From: Pararhodobacter sp. CCB-MM2
Lineage (GTDB): Bacteria; Pseudomonadota; Alphaproteobacteria; Rhodobacterales; Rhodobacteraceae
DNA: 64,000 bases
Assembly (NCBI RefSeq): GCF_001691415.1
Contig: NZ_LRRR01000015.1
Span: 40,674-104,673, forward strand
Direction: 5' to 3'
Shown in pieces: positions 51,654-60,190 of the stretch (positions are counted from its first letter, which is position 1; every line of letters begins with the position of its first letter). The notes below the pieces were generated by a model that ran no database searches, was not told the origin of the DNA, and worked only from the letters and a program-made list of their open reading frames with translations. Position numbers and translations under genes: made by a program.

Positions 51654-52148
51654 TCAGCGCGCGGCCAGTGCCCAGCCATCTCCGGTCCAGTCCAGCGTCA
51701 CCGCGCCCTCGGGCTCGGACCCGCGCGCCTGCCCCTGCAGCTGGCCGTCGTCGATCGTGCCGTCCAGCCCCAGACGCAGCTGACCGCCGTCCAGCGACAA
51801 CAGCCCCGGCCCGGCCTGCAGCCAAGTCAGCGGCACCAACCCGGCCAACTGATCGACGCGCAGGCTCGCCCCCTCCGGCGTGGCGAAACCGCTGGCCTGC
51901 CAGTCCGGGCCGGACAGCCGCACGTCAAAGCCCGACAGGCCGGACAAGGCCCAGCTCAGCCGCGCCCCCTCCAGACGGCCGGCGCCGTGGCGGAAGCCGG
52001 CGTCGGCATCCAGCCCCTCGGTCCAAGCGGGCAGCGCCCAGCCGGTCCAGTCGGAGAGCTGGCGCAGATGCCCGACCGTCCCGCCCAGAAGCACGGCCAG
52101 ACACAGGCCCAGCCAAAGGCCGAGGAACAGAAGGAAGGCGCGGATCAT
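51654..52148 (-). CDS. gspN: Type II secretion protein GspN
   Basis: 164 aa, shorter than the 240-250 of typical GspN. One N-terminal membrane anchor (AFLLFLGLWLGLCLAVLLGG) with a beta-rich periplasmic part repeating LD-G-L patterns (LLSLDGGQLRLGLDGTIDDG). Position at the end of the gspGHIJKLMN operon, ATGA-coupled to gspM, supports the call. GspN is not present in all systems and its role is unclear. Confidence 0.8.
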   Translation of the reverse strand: MIRAFLLFLGLWLGLCLAVLLGGTVGHLRQLSDWTGWALPAWTEGLDADAGFRHGAGRLEGARLSWALSGLSGFDVRLSGPDWQASGFATPEGASLRVDQLAGLVPLTWLQAGPGLLSLDGGQLRLGLDGTIDDGQLQGQARGSEPEGAVTLDWTGDGWALAAR

Positions 52149-52657
52149 GGGGCGGTCTCCGGCAGGGGCTCAAGTTGCAGCTCTGCGTCAACCAAGCCCG
52201 GGCCGGATCGTTCCAGTTGCAGCGCCGAGACGCGGTAGCCTGCGTCGGCCTCCAGTGCCGCCAGCCAGTCCATCAACGGCGCGAAGGGCTGGCCGGTCAG
52301 GTCCAAGGCCACGCGGCGCCCCGAGGCTTCGGCCAACCGGGTCACCCCGTCGCGCAACCCGGCCTCGATGAGCCGCGCCTCGATCCCGCCCAGCCCCACC
52401 GGGGCGACACGCGCCTGCTCCGGCGCGGGCCCGCCCTGCGCGGGAAGGGCGGCGATCTCGACCTGTCGGGCGCGGTACCATTCCTGCGTGGCGCGGGCCT
52501 CGGACAGCGTCGCGGCGGCCTGTTGCCGGGCCTCGGCCAGCGGCAGGGCGACAAGCGTCACCGCCCCCAAAGGCAGGGCCGCCAGAACCAGCAGCGCCAG
52601 AAGCAGGCGTTCGCGCGGGCTGCGGCGGGCAAGGAGGCGGGCGAGAGCGGCGATCAT
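52145..52657 (-). CDS. gspM: Type II secretion protein GspM
   Basis: 170 aa bitopic inner-membrane protein: a basic N-terminus, one membrane segment (LLLALLVLAALPLGAVTLVAL, about 18-38), a helical stretch and a ferredoxin-like periplasmic domain (GLRDGVTRLAEASGRRVALD, LMDWLAALEADAGYRVSALQLER). Pairs with GspL in the assembly platform. ATGA overlaps with gspL and gspN. Confidence 0.88.
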   Translation of the reverse strand: MIAALARLLARRSPRERLLLALLVLAALPLGAVTLVALPLAEARQQAAATLSEARATQEWYRARQVEIAALPAQGGPAPEQARVAPVGLGGIEARLIEAGLRDGVTRLAEASGRRVALDLTGQPFAPLMDWLAALEADAGYRVSALQLERSGPGLVDAELQLEPLPETAP

Positions 52658-53826
52658 GGCGCGGCCTCCAGCATCAGCGAGGCGCCGATCCCGCCCTCCG
52701 GATCGGTCGAGGACCGCAGGATGCGCGCGCCGATCCCCTCGGCCGCCAGCGCCTGCACCAAGGCGTCAAGCGCGCGGAAGTCCGGCAGGCGCAGTTCCAC
52801 CGACAGCCCGGCCACGCCCAGCGACACCGCCTCGACGTTGCCCGCGCCGGCGGCCAGCACCGGCGTGGCGGCGCGCAACATCTCCAGTGGCGGCAGCGGG
52901 CCGGTCGCCTCGGTCACCGCGCCACGCCGGGCGGCAATCGCCCGTGTCACCTGCGCCCGCAGATCGAGGATCGGCCCCGAGGGCAGGATATCGCGCCGCA
53001 CCGCCGCCTCGACCGCGCGGTCGATCGCCACGGCCTCGGCCCGGTCCTGCCGGATCGCCAGCGCCTCGGCCCCGGCCCAGCCCAACGCGCCCAGCACCAC
53101 CAGCGCCAGCGGCAACGCAAACCGGCGCAGGCGGGCCTCCAGCCCCTGCGCATCGGCGCGGGGGTCACGGGCGAAATCGACACTGGCCTCGCCATGGGCC
53201 AACAGGGCGGGCTCCATCCCGGCGGGCAGATCGGCGGTGTCGCGCACCAAGGTCAGCCCGTCGAAGAGGTCCGCGAAGGCAGAGCCGGTCTCGCCGGTCA
53301 GCAGCACCGCACGCGGCAGGCTGTTGGTCGCCCGCGCCTCGGTCAGGGCCAGCGCCAGCATCTTCACGCCCAGCGCATGTTCCGCCGCGAAGCCGTCCTG
53401 CACACCCAGCCGCGCGATCACCCCCTCGCGGTCGGCGCGCAGGCTCCACAGCCCCGGCGCGACCGGCAACCCGAGGTAATCCGGCACCATACCCCGGCAC
53501 CGCGCCGCCGCGGCTCCCAGCGCCGAGCGCCAGCGCAGCACCGCCGCCCGGTCGGCCAGCGCGGCGCGGGTCCAGCTGTCGGCGGCATTGCCGAGACGGG
53601 CGGGCCGCAGCTCCAGCCCCGGCCCCAGCCGGTCCTGCGCCTGCCGGCGTGCCACATCCTCGCGCGCGGGACCCTTCAGCGTGGCGGGCAGGGTCAGCGA
53701 GATCAGCGGCGCCTCGGCACCCGGCACCAGCGCCAGAAACGGCCCCGCCGGGGGCGCACCCTCGCCCAGCCGCCAGGTCGCGGGCGCGGCCGTGCGGCGG
53801 CGTCGGACGGAGGCTTTCTGCGGCAT
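52654..53826 (-). CDS. gspL: Type II secretion protein GspL
   Basis: 390 aa from the ATG at 53826; a GTG one codon earlier is possible. Cytoplasmic actin-like domain (about 1-240), one membrane segment (FALPLALVVLGALGWAGAEALAI, about 250-270) and a small periplasmic domain that binds GspM. The cytoplasmic part recruits GspE to the membrane. Between gspK (3 bp) and gspM (overlap). Confidence 0.9.
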   Translation of the reverse strand: MPQKASVRRRRTAAPATWRLGEGAPPAGPFLALVPGAEAPLISLTLPATLKGPAREDVARRQAQDRLGPGLELRPARLGNAADSWTRAALADRAAVLRWRSALGAAAARCRGMVPDYLGLPVAPGLWSLRADREGVIARLGVQDGFAAEHALGVKMLALALTEARATNSLPRAVLLTGETGSAFADLFDGLTLVRDTADLPAGMEPALLAHGEASVDFARDPRADAQGLEARLRRFALPLALVVLGALGWAGAEALAIRQDRAEAVAIDRAVEAAVRRDILPSGPILDLRAQVTRAIAARRGAVTEATGPLPPLEMLRAATPVLAAGAGNVEAVSLGVAGLSVELRLPDFRALDALVQALAAEGIGARILRSSTDPEGGIGASLMLEAAP

Positions 53827-53829
53827 CAC

Positions 53830-54681
53830 TCAGGGTCCTGGTATCGACATCACGATGGCACTGACCCCCTCGGGGCCGCCCGTGTCAAGAACAACAGACC
53901 GACGCAGGACCAGAGTGTCAAGCTGCAGGGTCAACCGCGCCATGAACAGCGAGGATTCCGTGGAAAAAGGCATCGCTTCCAACAGGGTGCGGGTCTCTTC
54001 GCCCAAGCGGTCCTCGACCCAGTCGAGCAGGGTCTCATAGCTCTGCTCGGGATCGCCCTCCAATTCGCGGCGCAGCGCGTCGAGGCCCGAGCGCCCGATC
54101 CCCGGCAACAACAGCGCCAGCGTGTCCTCCGGCAGGGTGTTGAGGTTCATCCCCTCCTCCGCCGGCCAGGCCCAGACCAGATCCAGCATCTCGGTCCAGG
54201 CCTCATCACGCTCCCCGTCGTCAAAGCCCAGCGCAAGGATCTCGGCATTGCCGAGGGGCGCGGTCCGCTCCTCCAGCCCGCGCAGGGTCGCGGCGACTTC
54301 GGCGCGCGGGACACCCACCTCGCGCGCCAGCCCTTCGAACACGTCGCGGTAAAGGCCGGTTTCATCCGCCAGCAGCAGGTTCACGTTGAAGCGCCCGCGC
54401 AGGTCCGTGACACTCCAGCCCAAACGCCCGCGGTCGATCTCCAGCCCTTCGCGCGGGCGGTTCCAATCCTGCGCCAGATACACCGCGCCGCGTGGCAGGC
54501 TGGTGCGCAGCAACTCGGCCCCGCTGTCCAGATACAGCCCCGCCTGATCCGCCGTGAAGCGCCATTCCAGCCGCTCGCGCGCCCTCTCGGCCCGCAGCAG
54601 CAGCGCCGTGGCGACGGCGGCCAGCGCGGCGACGATCAGCAGCGCCTGGATCAGCGCCATGCCCCGATCGCGCCGCCTCAT
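53830..54681 (-). CDS. gspK: Type II secretion minor pseudopilin GspK
   Basis: 283 aa. A short basic prepilin leader MRRRDRG precedes MALIQALLIVAALAAVATAL; the +5 residue is Gln, not Glu, as expected for GspK, which lacks Glu5. A large alpha domain follows (about 60-250; GLYLDSGAELLRTSLPRG, RFNVNLLLADE). GspK caps the pseudopilus tip with GspI and GspJ. Linked to gspJ by a 4-bp overlap. Confidence 0.92.
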   Translation of the reverse strand: MRRRDRGMALIQALLIVAALAAVATALLLRAERARERLEWRFTADQAGLYLDSGAELLRTSLPRGAVYLAQDWNRPREGLEIDRGRLGWSVTDLRGRFNVNLLLADETGLYRDVFEGLAREVGVPRAEVAATLRGLEERTAPLGNAEILALGFDDGERDEAWTEMLDLVWAWPAEEGMNLNTLPEDTLALLLPGIGRSGLDALRRELEGDPEQSYETLLDWVEDRLGEETRTLLEAMPFSTESSLFMARLTLQLDTLVLRRSVVLDTGGPEGVSAIVMSIPGP

Positions 54682-55253
54682 CGCGCCACCACCAGACGCA
54701 GCGCGCCCCAGGCCTCGGTCTGAAGCGTGACCTCCCAGCCCGCCGCCAACCCCTCGTCCGCCGGGTTGCGGGCGATCAGGGAGAAATCGGTGACGCCTGA
54801 CAGCAGCGGCGCGGTGTCCGGTGAAAGGCTCTCCGGCAGCGCAAGGCTGCGATAGACGTCGCGATAGAGCGCCCCGTCGCGCAGCTGCCAGACGACATGG
54901 CCGACCGGCAGGCCCTCCTGCCCCGGCAGAACCGCCAGACCGCCGCGCGGGATCACCAGCACGTCGTCCTCGAAGCGCAGGCCACCGACCAGCGACGGGT
55001 CCGGCGCGGCGGGCGGCGCGTCCTCCTCGGGGGGCTCGACGCCCAGATCCAGCGCCGCCGACAGATCCTGCCGCAGGTAGCTGAGGCTGCGCATCAGCTC
55101 GGCCGCGCGGTCATCCACCCGGCCCAGCACCGAGCGCTGGAAGAACACGCCGCTCAGCGCCTGCACCGCCATGACCGAGACCACGGCAAGGATCGCCATC
55201 GCCGCCAGAAGTTCGATCAGGGTGAAACCGCGGGGGCGGCGCCGGACGGTCAT
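54678..55253 (-). CDS. gspJ: Type II secretion minor pseudopilin GspJ
   Basis: 191 aa. Prepilin signature RRPRGFTLIELLAAMAILAV with Glu at +5, a helix (VFFQRSVLGRVDDRAAELMRSLSYLRQDL) and a beta-rich globular part. Part of the pseudopilus tip. ATGA overlaps on both sides. Confidence 0.92.
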   Translation of the reverse strand: MTVRRRPRGFTLIELLAAMAILAVVSVMAVQALSGVFFQRSVLGRVDDRAAELMRSLSYLRQDLSAALDLGVEPPEEDAPPAAPDPSLVGGLRFEDDVLVIPRGGLAVLPGQEGLPVGHVVWQLRDGALYRDVYRSLALPESLSPDTAPLLSGVTDFSLIARNPADEGLAAGWEVTLQTEAWGALRLVVAR

Positions 55254-55609
55254 GGCCGGTCCTCCGGCACCACCACCACGAGGCGCGCGCCCGGCCGCCC
55301 CTCGGCGCTGACGGTGATCGCGGCTTGGATCATGCCCGAGGCAGTGGTTTCCTCGGTCACTGAGACGCGCCAGTCGTGGCCGGCCTGTTCCTCGGTCACG
55401 GGCAGAAGCCGCCCTCCGCGCATGCCCAGCAGCCGCAGCTCGGCGGCGCGGTTCAGCGCGACCTCCTCGGCCATGGCGCGGTCCAGCTGGCCACCGATGC
55501 CGCGCTGCGCCTGATCGAAGCTGCGATAGGCGGCGATGGTGCCGATGGACAGGATCGCCACCGCCACCGCCAGCTCGATCAAGGTGAAGCCCTTCATGGC
55601 GCGGCGCAT
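55250..55609 (-). CDS. gspI: Type II secretion minor pseudopilin GspI
   Basis: 119 aa. The prepilin signature MKGFTLIELAVAVAIL is at the very start; either the ATG at 55609 or the internal one at 55597 (ATGA with gspH) could be used, giving a 7- or 3-residue leader. The short globular part (WRVSVTEETTASGMIQAAITVSAEG) is typical. Nucleates the tip complex with GspJ and GspK. Confidence 0.9.
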   Translation of the reverse strand: MRRAMKGFTLIELAVAVAILSIGTIAAYRSFDQAQRGIGGQLDRAMAEEVALNRAAELRLLGMRGGRLLPVTEEQAGHDWRVSVTEETTASGMIQAAITVSAEGRPGARLVVVVPEDRP

Positions 55610-56109
55610 GTCAGCCCCTCGCCCGCCGGTGCGGAACAGCGCAGCTGGTCAGAGCCCATCTGCAGCGTCACGACAAAGGTCGTGCTGCCTCCATCGGGCG
55701 CGAATTGCACCGGCGGCACGTCGCGCAGGCCGGGGTCCGAGAGGCCGGGCAACACATTGCGCCCCGCCACCGTCCATTGCGCCGAGGCCCCGGCGACGCG
55801 CAGCACCGCCCCCTCGGGCCGCCATAGGCCCTCGCCATCCAGCCGCGCCAGTTGCCAGCCATCACGGCGCGGGAACAAGCCGGTGCGCTGGTTGCCGAAC
55901 AGGGCGAAGTCGCGGGCGCGGCGGTCGGCCTGCTGCAGCCGCTCCGCCGCCGAGGCCCCGCCGGGCCGCGCGAACAGCCCGCCGGCAGACAGCCCTACCC
56001 CGCTGGCCAGAACGGCAAGGATCGTGACCACGACCAGAAGCTCGATCAGCGTGAAACCCCGGGCTGCGGGGCGCGGGTTATTCGCCTTGCCAGCTGGTGA
56101 TATCCGCAT
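55594..56109 (-). CDS. gspH: Type II secretion minor pseudopilin GspH
   Basis: 171 aa from the ATG at 56109, which lies 32 bp inside the end of gspG. Prepilin signature ARGFTLIELLVVVTILAVLASGVG; globular part includes DFALFGNQRTGLFPRRDGWQL. GspH links tip and major pilin. The frame is open much further upstream (into gspG), but those extensions have no sensible leader. Confidence 0.88.
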   Translation of the reverse strand: MRISPAGKANNPRPAARGFTLIELLVVVTILAVLASGVGLSAGGLFARPGGASAAERLQQADRRARDFALFGNQRTGLFPRRDGWQLARLDGEGLWRPEGAVLRVAGASAQWTVAGRNVLPGLSDPGLRDVPPVQFAPDGGSTTFVVTLQMGSDQLRCSAPAGEGLTCAAP

Positions 56110-56584
56110 CGCCGCCGCTGCCCCCGCTGCGCCCGTCCGCGCCATAGCTGACGATGTCGAACGGCCCATGGACGCCCGGCGCAAGGTAAAGATAGGCCCG
56201 GCCCCAGGGATCCTCGGGCACACGCTCCAGATAGCCGCCCTCGGCCCAGTTCTGCGGCACCGGCGCGGCGGTGGGCCGGGTCGCCAGCGCAGCAAGGCCC
56301 TGATCCGTCGTCGGATAGCTGCCGTTGTCCAGCCGGTAGAGGTTCAGCGCCGAAGTGATCGCGGCGATGTCCGACTGTGCCCGCGCGGCACGGGCCTGAT
56401 CCGGCCTGTCGATGACGCGCGGCACGATGACCACGGCCAGCAGCGCCAGAATCACCACCACGACCATCAATTCGATGAGGGTGAGACCGGCATCGCGCCG
56501 CAGCTTGCCCCGGCGTCCACGCGCCTGAATCCGCGACTTTCTTGCGTTTTGCAGAGATTTGGTTAACGCTTTAAGCTTAAACAT
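56078..56584 (-). CDS. gspG: Type II secretion major pseudopilin GspG
   Basis: 168 aa from the ATG at 56584. The prepilin site is DAGLTLIELMVVVVILALLAVVIVP, then RAQSDIAAITSALNLYRLDNGSYPTTDQGL, the highly conserved GspG core, and a Ca-site loop (DPWGRAYLYL...FDIVSYGADG). The leader of about 33 residues is long for GspG; a TTG at 56650 gives a still longer one. Main structural subunit of the pseudopilus. First gene of the minus-strand gsp operon. Confidence 0.94.
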   Translation of the reverse strand: MFKLKALTKSLQNARKSRIQARGRRGKLRRDAGLTLIELMVVVVILALLAVVIVPRVIDRPDQARAARAQSDIAAITSALNLYRLDNGSYPTTDQGLAALATRPTAAPVPQNWAEGGYLERVPEDPWGRAYLYLAPGVHGPFDIVSYGADGRSGGSGGDADITSWQGE

Positions 56585-56670
56585 GACGTGGTGAAATCGC
56601 TTTTGCCAATCCGTACCACCGACCCTAGCGCCCCACCTGCCTTGCGGCAACCTGAAGCGGTGGCCTGAAC

Positions 56671-57447
56671 ATGCTCCCTTCCCTTCCGCTGTATCTCCTG
56701 TTCGCCCTGCTGGGGGCGGCGATGGGCTCTTTCGCCGCTTTGCTGCCGGAGCGTCTGATCCGCCGGGAAGGCTTCGTCACCGGAGGCTCGCATTGCCGGA
56801 AATGCCGCACGCCGTTGACTGCCCGCGATCTGGTGCCGCTGGCCTCGTACCTGGTGCTCAGGGGACGGTGCCGCCATTGCGGAACGGCAATCCCCTCGGT
56901 GCTGTGGCAGGCCGAAATCCTTGGCGCGCTGATGGGCCTCGCCGCCGCCTGGGCGGCGCCCGATCCCGCGCGCGCCCTGCTGCTGGGGCTGTGGATGTGG
57001 ACCTTGCTGGCCCTGGCCGTGGCCGATCTGCGCTGGTTCCGCCTGCCCGAGCCGCTGATGGCCGTCGCCGCCGCTTTGGGGCTGGCGCTGTCACTGGCCG
57101 GTGACGGCAGTGGCTGGCCGGATCTGGCGCAGCGCGTGACCTGGGCCCTGTGGGGTGCGGCGATCGGGGGCGGCGTGTTCTGGTTGATCCGCGCGGGCTA
57201 TGGCTTCTTCACCGGGCGTGAAGGCATGGGCTTCGGCGACGTGATGATGATCGCCACGCTGGGACTTGCGCTGGGGGCCGTCCGCCTGCCGCTGGTCGTG
57301 CTGTTTGGCGCGGGCACCGCCTTGGTGCTGACGCTCTTGCGCGCGCGGCGCAAGGGACGCTCGGTGCGGCGGCTGGGCCGGCTGCCCTTCGGCGCGGCGC
57401 TGGCCCTCGCCGGGGCCTTGGTGGCGGTTTTGCCCTCGGCCTATTGA
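56671..57447 (+). CDS. gspO: Prepilin peptidase GspO (type II secretion)
   Basis: 258 aa polytopic aspartic protease that cleaves the G-(F/L/M) prepilin site and N-methylates pseudopilins. The zinc-binding pair CRKC and CRHC lies in the first loop. Catalytic Asps are in VADLRWFRLPEP and GMGFGDVMM. Eight or so hydrophobic segments. It runs divergent from gspG with an 86-bp shared promoter region, so processing enzyme and substrates can be co-regulated. Confidence 0.95.
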   Translation: MLPSLPLYLLFALLGAAMGSFAALLPERLIRREGFVTGGSHCRKCRTPLTARDLVPLASYLVLRGRCRHCGTAIPSVLWQAEILGALMGLAAAWAAPDPARALLLGLWMWTLLALAVADLRWFRLPEPLMAVAAALGLALSLAGDGSGWPDLAQRVTWALWGAAIGGGVFWLIRAGYGFFTGREGMGFGDVMMIATLGLALGAVRLPLVVLFGAGTALVLTLLRARRKGRSVRRLGRLPFGAALALAGALVAVLPSAY

Positions 57448-57453
57448 GCCGGC

Positions 57454-57479
57454 CTCACGCCTCGGTCGCGAGGCGTGAG
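57454..57479. terminator. Perfect hairpin between gspO and the Na/Pi cotransporter gene
   Basis: CTCACGCCTC and GAGGCGTGAG, 10 bp each, around GGTCGC, lying between convergent genes and overlapping the last codons of the minus-strand gene. No T-tract on either strand, so it may stabilise 3' ends rather than terminate. Confidence 0.5.
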
Positions 57480-59116
57480 CGCAGCACTTCGCCGCGCTCC
57501 TCAAGGATCGGCAGCGCGACCGAGACCAACAGCGAATTGATCTCCTTGAAAGCGCGCAGGGCCTCCAAATGCCAATGCGAGGTCGCGAGGCTGTCGGCAT
57601 TGCCCGCGCTCAGCCGTGCCAGATGCGCCTGATGGCTGGCCCGCTCCAGGGAGCGCATCGCCTCCTTCTCCTGCATCAGCCGCCGCGCGGCCCCGGCATC
57701 GCCCGAGACCAGCACGTTCATCGCCAGCTGCAGGTTGCCCAACACGCGCTGATGCATCGCCGCCAGCTCGTCACGCCCGACGGCCGAGAATTGCCGCCCC
57801 GTCGCCACCCGTTTCTGCGCCATCGGCACCAGCGTCTTGGCGATGATGTCGCCCGCATGTTCGAGGTTGATCGCCAGCCCCGTCAGATGCATCGCCTCGC
57901 GCGATTCCTCGGGCGCGAGGCCGGTTTCGCCCAGCGCGGCGAGGAACAGCTTAATGTCGTCGTGACGCTTGTTGATCTCGTCATCCAGCGCCGCGGTCGA
58001 CCGTAGGGTCTCTGGCGCCGCTTCGGCCAGCAGTTCCGGCGCGGGGCGCAGCATCTCTTCCAGCGCGGCGCCCATCAGCAACAGCTCCCGCTTGGCCGAG
58101 GCCAGCGCCAGCTGCGGCAGTGCCAGCGAAGCGCGGTCGAGCGGCGTCATCCGCCGTTGCCCGGCGACCAGCGGCTCGGGCTTCTCAGGCGCGAAGATCG
58201 CGGCCAGCTTCAGCGCCGGGCCGATCAGCGGCAGCGCCAGGATCGCCACCAGCGCGTTGAAGGCCAGATGCGCGTTGACGATCCGCACCTCGGGTGCCGT
58301 GCCCAGCCAATCGGGCAGCCCTGCGCCGCTCATCCAGCCCAGCCACAGCAGCACCAGCGCCGCAAGGCCCCGCAGCAGCAGGTTGCCCAAGGGGATGCGC
58401 CGCGCGGCGGGCTCCATCCCGCGGGTCAGCCAGACGGCGATCAACGCGCCGCCGGTATTCGCGCCCAAGAGCATCGGCAGCGCGGCGGTCATCGGCAGCC
58501 CGCCGCCCTCGGCCAGCGCCGCCAGCAACAGCACGGTCGCAACCGAGGAATGCACCAGCCACGCCAGACCCGCCGCCACCACGAAGGACATCAGCGGGTC
58601 GCGGCCCAGATAATCCATCGCCATCGGCAGGGCCTCGGATTCGCGCATCGGCAGCGTCGCCTCGCCGATCATCTTCAGGGACAGCAGCACGAAGCCAATG
58701 CCCAGCACGATGCGGCCGTATTGCTTGGCGCGCCGGGTCTCGACCTTCAGGAACAGCACGCAGCCGGTCAGGATCAGGATCGGCAGCAGCTCGCTCAGAT
58801 CGAGCGCCAGCAGCCGCACCACCAGCGCCGAGCCCAGATCCGCACCCAGCAGCGCCGCAAGCCCGGTCGCCACGCTGACGATGCCCGAGGCCGCGAACCC
58901 CGCCGCCAGCACGCCCACCGCCGTCGCGCTTTGCAACAGCACGGCCAGAAAGGCCCCGGCGATGGCGGCGGTGATCCGGTTGTTCGACGCCCCCTGCAGC
59001 CGGTCGCGCAGGGCCGCGCCATGCGCCCGCTCGATCCCGGTCCGGACCATGCGCACGGCATAGAGCAACAGCATGACGGCGGCGGCCAGATTCACCAGCA
59101 CAAGGATCGGGTGCAT
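57455..59116 (-). CDS. Na+/phosphate cotransporter family protein with PhoU-like tail
   Basis: 553 aa from the ATG at 59116 (AGGAACT upstream). The N-terminal half carries the two Na/Pi-cotransporter repeats (NNRITAAIAGAFLAVLLQSATAVGVLAAGF and AAGLAWLVHSSVATVLLLAALAEGGGL; QSATA and HSSVATV are the inverted-repeat signatures). The C-terminal part (about 340-553) is a helical PhoU-like domain (GLAINLEHAGDIIAKTLVPMAQK). Probable inner-membrane sodium-coupled phosphate transport. The gene begins 9 bp after the RpiR stop, so the two may be co-transcribed. Confidence 0.9.
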   Translation of the reverse strand: MHPILVLVNLAAAVMLLLYAVRMVRTGIERAHGAALRDRLQGASNNRITAAIAGAFLAVLLQSATAVGVLAAGFAASGIVSVATGLAALLGADLGSALVVRLLALDLSELLPILILTGCVLFLKVETRRAKQYGRIVLGIGFVLLSLKMIGEATLPMRESEALPMAMDYLGRDPLMSFVVAAGLAWLVHSSVATVLLLAALAEGGGLPMTAALPMLLGANTGGALIAVWLTRGMEPAARRIPLGNLLLRGLAALVLLWLGWMSGAGLPDWLGTAPEVRIVNAHLAFNALVAILALPLIGPALKLAAIFAPEKPEPLVAGQRRMTPLDRASLALPQLALASAKRELLLMGAALEEMLRPAPELLAEAAPETLRSTAALDDEINKRHDDIKLFLAALGETGLAPEESREAMHLTGLAINLEHAGDIIAKTLVPMAQKRVATGRQFSAVGRDELAAMHQRVLGNLQLAMNVLVSGDAGAARRLMQEKEAMRSLERASHQAHLARLSAGNADSLATSHWHLEALRAFKEINSLLVSVALPILEERGEVLRSRLATEA

Positions 59117-59125
59117 CAAAGTTCC

Positions 59126-60034
59126 TCAGCGGGCCCGGCGGAACAATTGCGCGCGGGCGTAGAGCGATTCCATGCGCTGAAGGCGGTCCGAGGTCTGGTC
59201 CCAGCTACGGTTCTGCACCCCGGCCAGCAGCGCTTCGGACAACATAACCAACGCGGCGATGGAATCCCATGCGCTCGGCGCTTCGATATGACAAGGCAGG
59301 ATATGTTGCGCATGCGCCGCGGCGGGCGAGACCCAGCGGTCGGTGATCAGCACCACCTCGGCCCCCTGCGCGCGTGCCAGCTCGACGATATGCGTGACCG
59401 AGGCCTCGTAGCGGCGGATGTCGAAGGCCACCAGCACGTCGCCCTCGCGCATGTCCAAAAGGGCGGGCGGCCAGGAATTGGGCAGGTTTGACCACAAACT
59501 GACCTCTCCGCGCGTGACGCGCAGGGTCGTCGCCAGATACTCGGCCACCGGATGGGTGAGTCGCCCGCCCAGCATGGCAATCCGCCGGTCGCGGTCGGCC
59601 AGCAGATCCGCCACCGCGTCGAAGCTGGCGTGATCGATCTGCCCCAAGGTGGCCGAGACATTCTCGATCACCTTGGTGGCGAAGCTGTCCAGCACATGAT
59701 CGCGCGCGCCGTCGCCCGCCCATTTCTCGCGCTTGGCGATGGGCGAGGCCAGTTTCTCGCCGACCTCCTCGCGCAGCTGGGCCTGAAACTCGGGATAGCC
59801 GGAATAGCCCAGCTTCTGCACCAGACGCACCACCGTGGGCCCGCTGACCCCAGCCCCGCGCGCGACCGAGGCGACGGAGCCCAGCACCGCCACCGGGTAA
59901 TTGCCCAGCATATGCGTGGCCAATTGCCGTTCCGCCCGCGTCAGATCAGGCATCGCCGCACGCAGACGCGCTTCCGGCGTCTCCGACGGTTGCGGGTCCG
60001 ACGGCTGGTTTTCGGGTCCGGTCGTGTCGCTCAT
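59126..60034 (-). CDS. MurR/RpiR-family transcriptional regulator
   Basis: 302 aa. An N-terminal HTH_6 domain (about 20-100; LTRAERQLATHMLGNYPVAVLGSVASVARGAGVSGPTVVRLVQKLGYSGYPEFQAQLREE) and a C-terminal SIS domain (about 125-270). SIS domains usually bind phosphosugars, but those of RpiR proteins beside amino-acid-type TRAP genes may bind other ligands. Divergent from the amidohydrolase/TRAP operon, its likely target. The ATG at 60034 is well placed. Confidence 0.9.
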   Translation of the reverse strand: MSDTTGPENQPSDPQPSETPEARLRAAMPDLTRAERQLATHMLGNYPVAVLGSVASVARGAGVSGPTVVRLVQKLGYSGYPEFQAQLREEVGEKLASPIAKREKWAGDGARDHVLDSFATKVIENVSATLGQIDHASFDAVADLLADRDRRIAMLGGRLTHPVAEYLATTLRVTRGEVSLWSNLPNSWPPALLDMREGDVLVAFDIRRYEASVTHIVELARAQGAEVVLITDRWVSPAAAHAQHILPCHIEAPSAWDSIAALVMLSEALLAGVQNRSWDQTSDRLQRMESLYARAQLFRRAR

Positions 60035-60129
60035 CGCTGATCCCCTTGGTCCTCGGGAGACGGCTGCACGGAAAACAGGCGCCTTGCGTCTGTTCGATTT
60101 GTAACAGGAATTCTAATTCAGAAAAGAAC

Positions 60130-60150
60130 TTGACACAATCGTGTTGCATG
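60130..60150 (+). promoter_or_regulatory. TTGACA element and imperfect repeat in the rpiR/amidohydrolase gap
   Basis: A consensus -35 (TTGACA at 60130-60135) overlaps ACAC-AATC-GTGT. No good -10 lies 17 bp on. Together with the AT-rich stretch at 60098-60130 it is the likely operator/promoter region for the divergent genes. Confidence 0.3.
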
Positions 60151-60190
60151 GCCGAGGCTCAAGGCACCGAGAGAACCGGAGCCCCCGACG

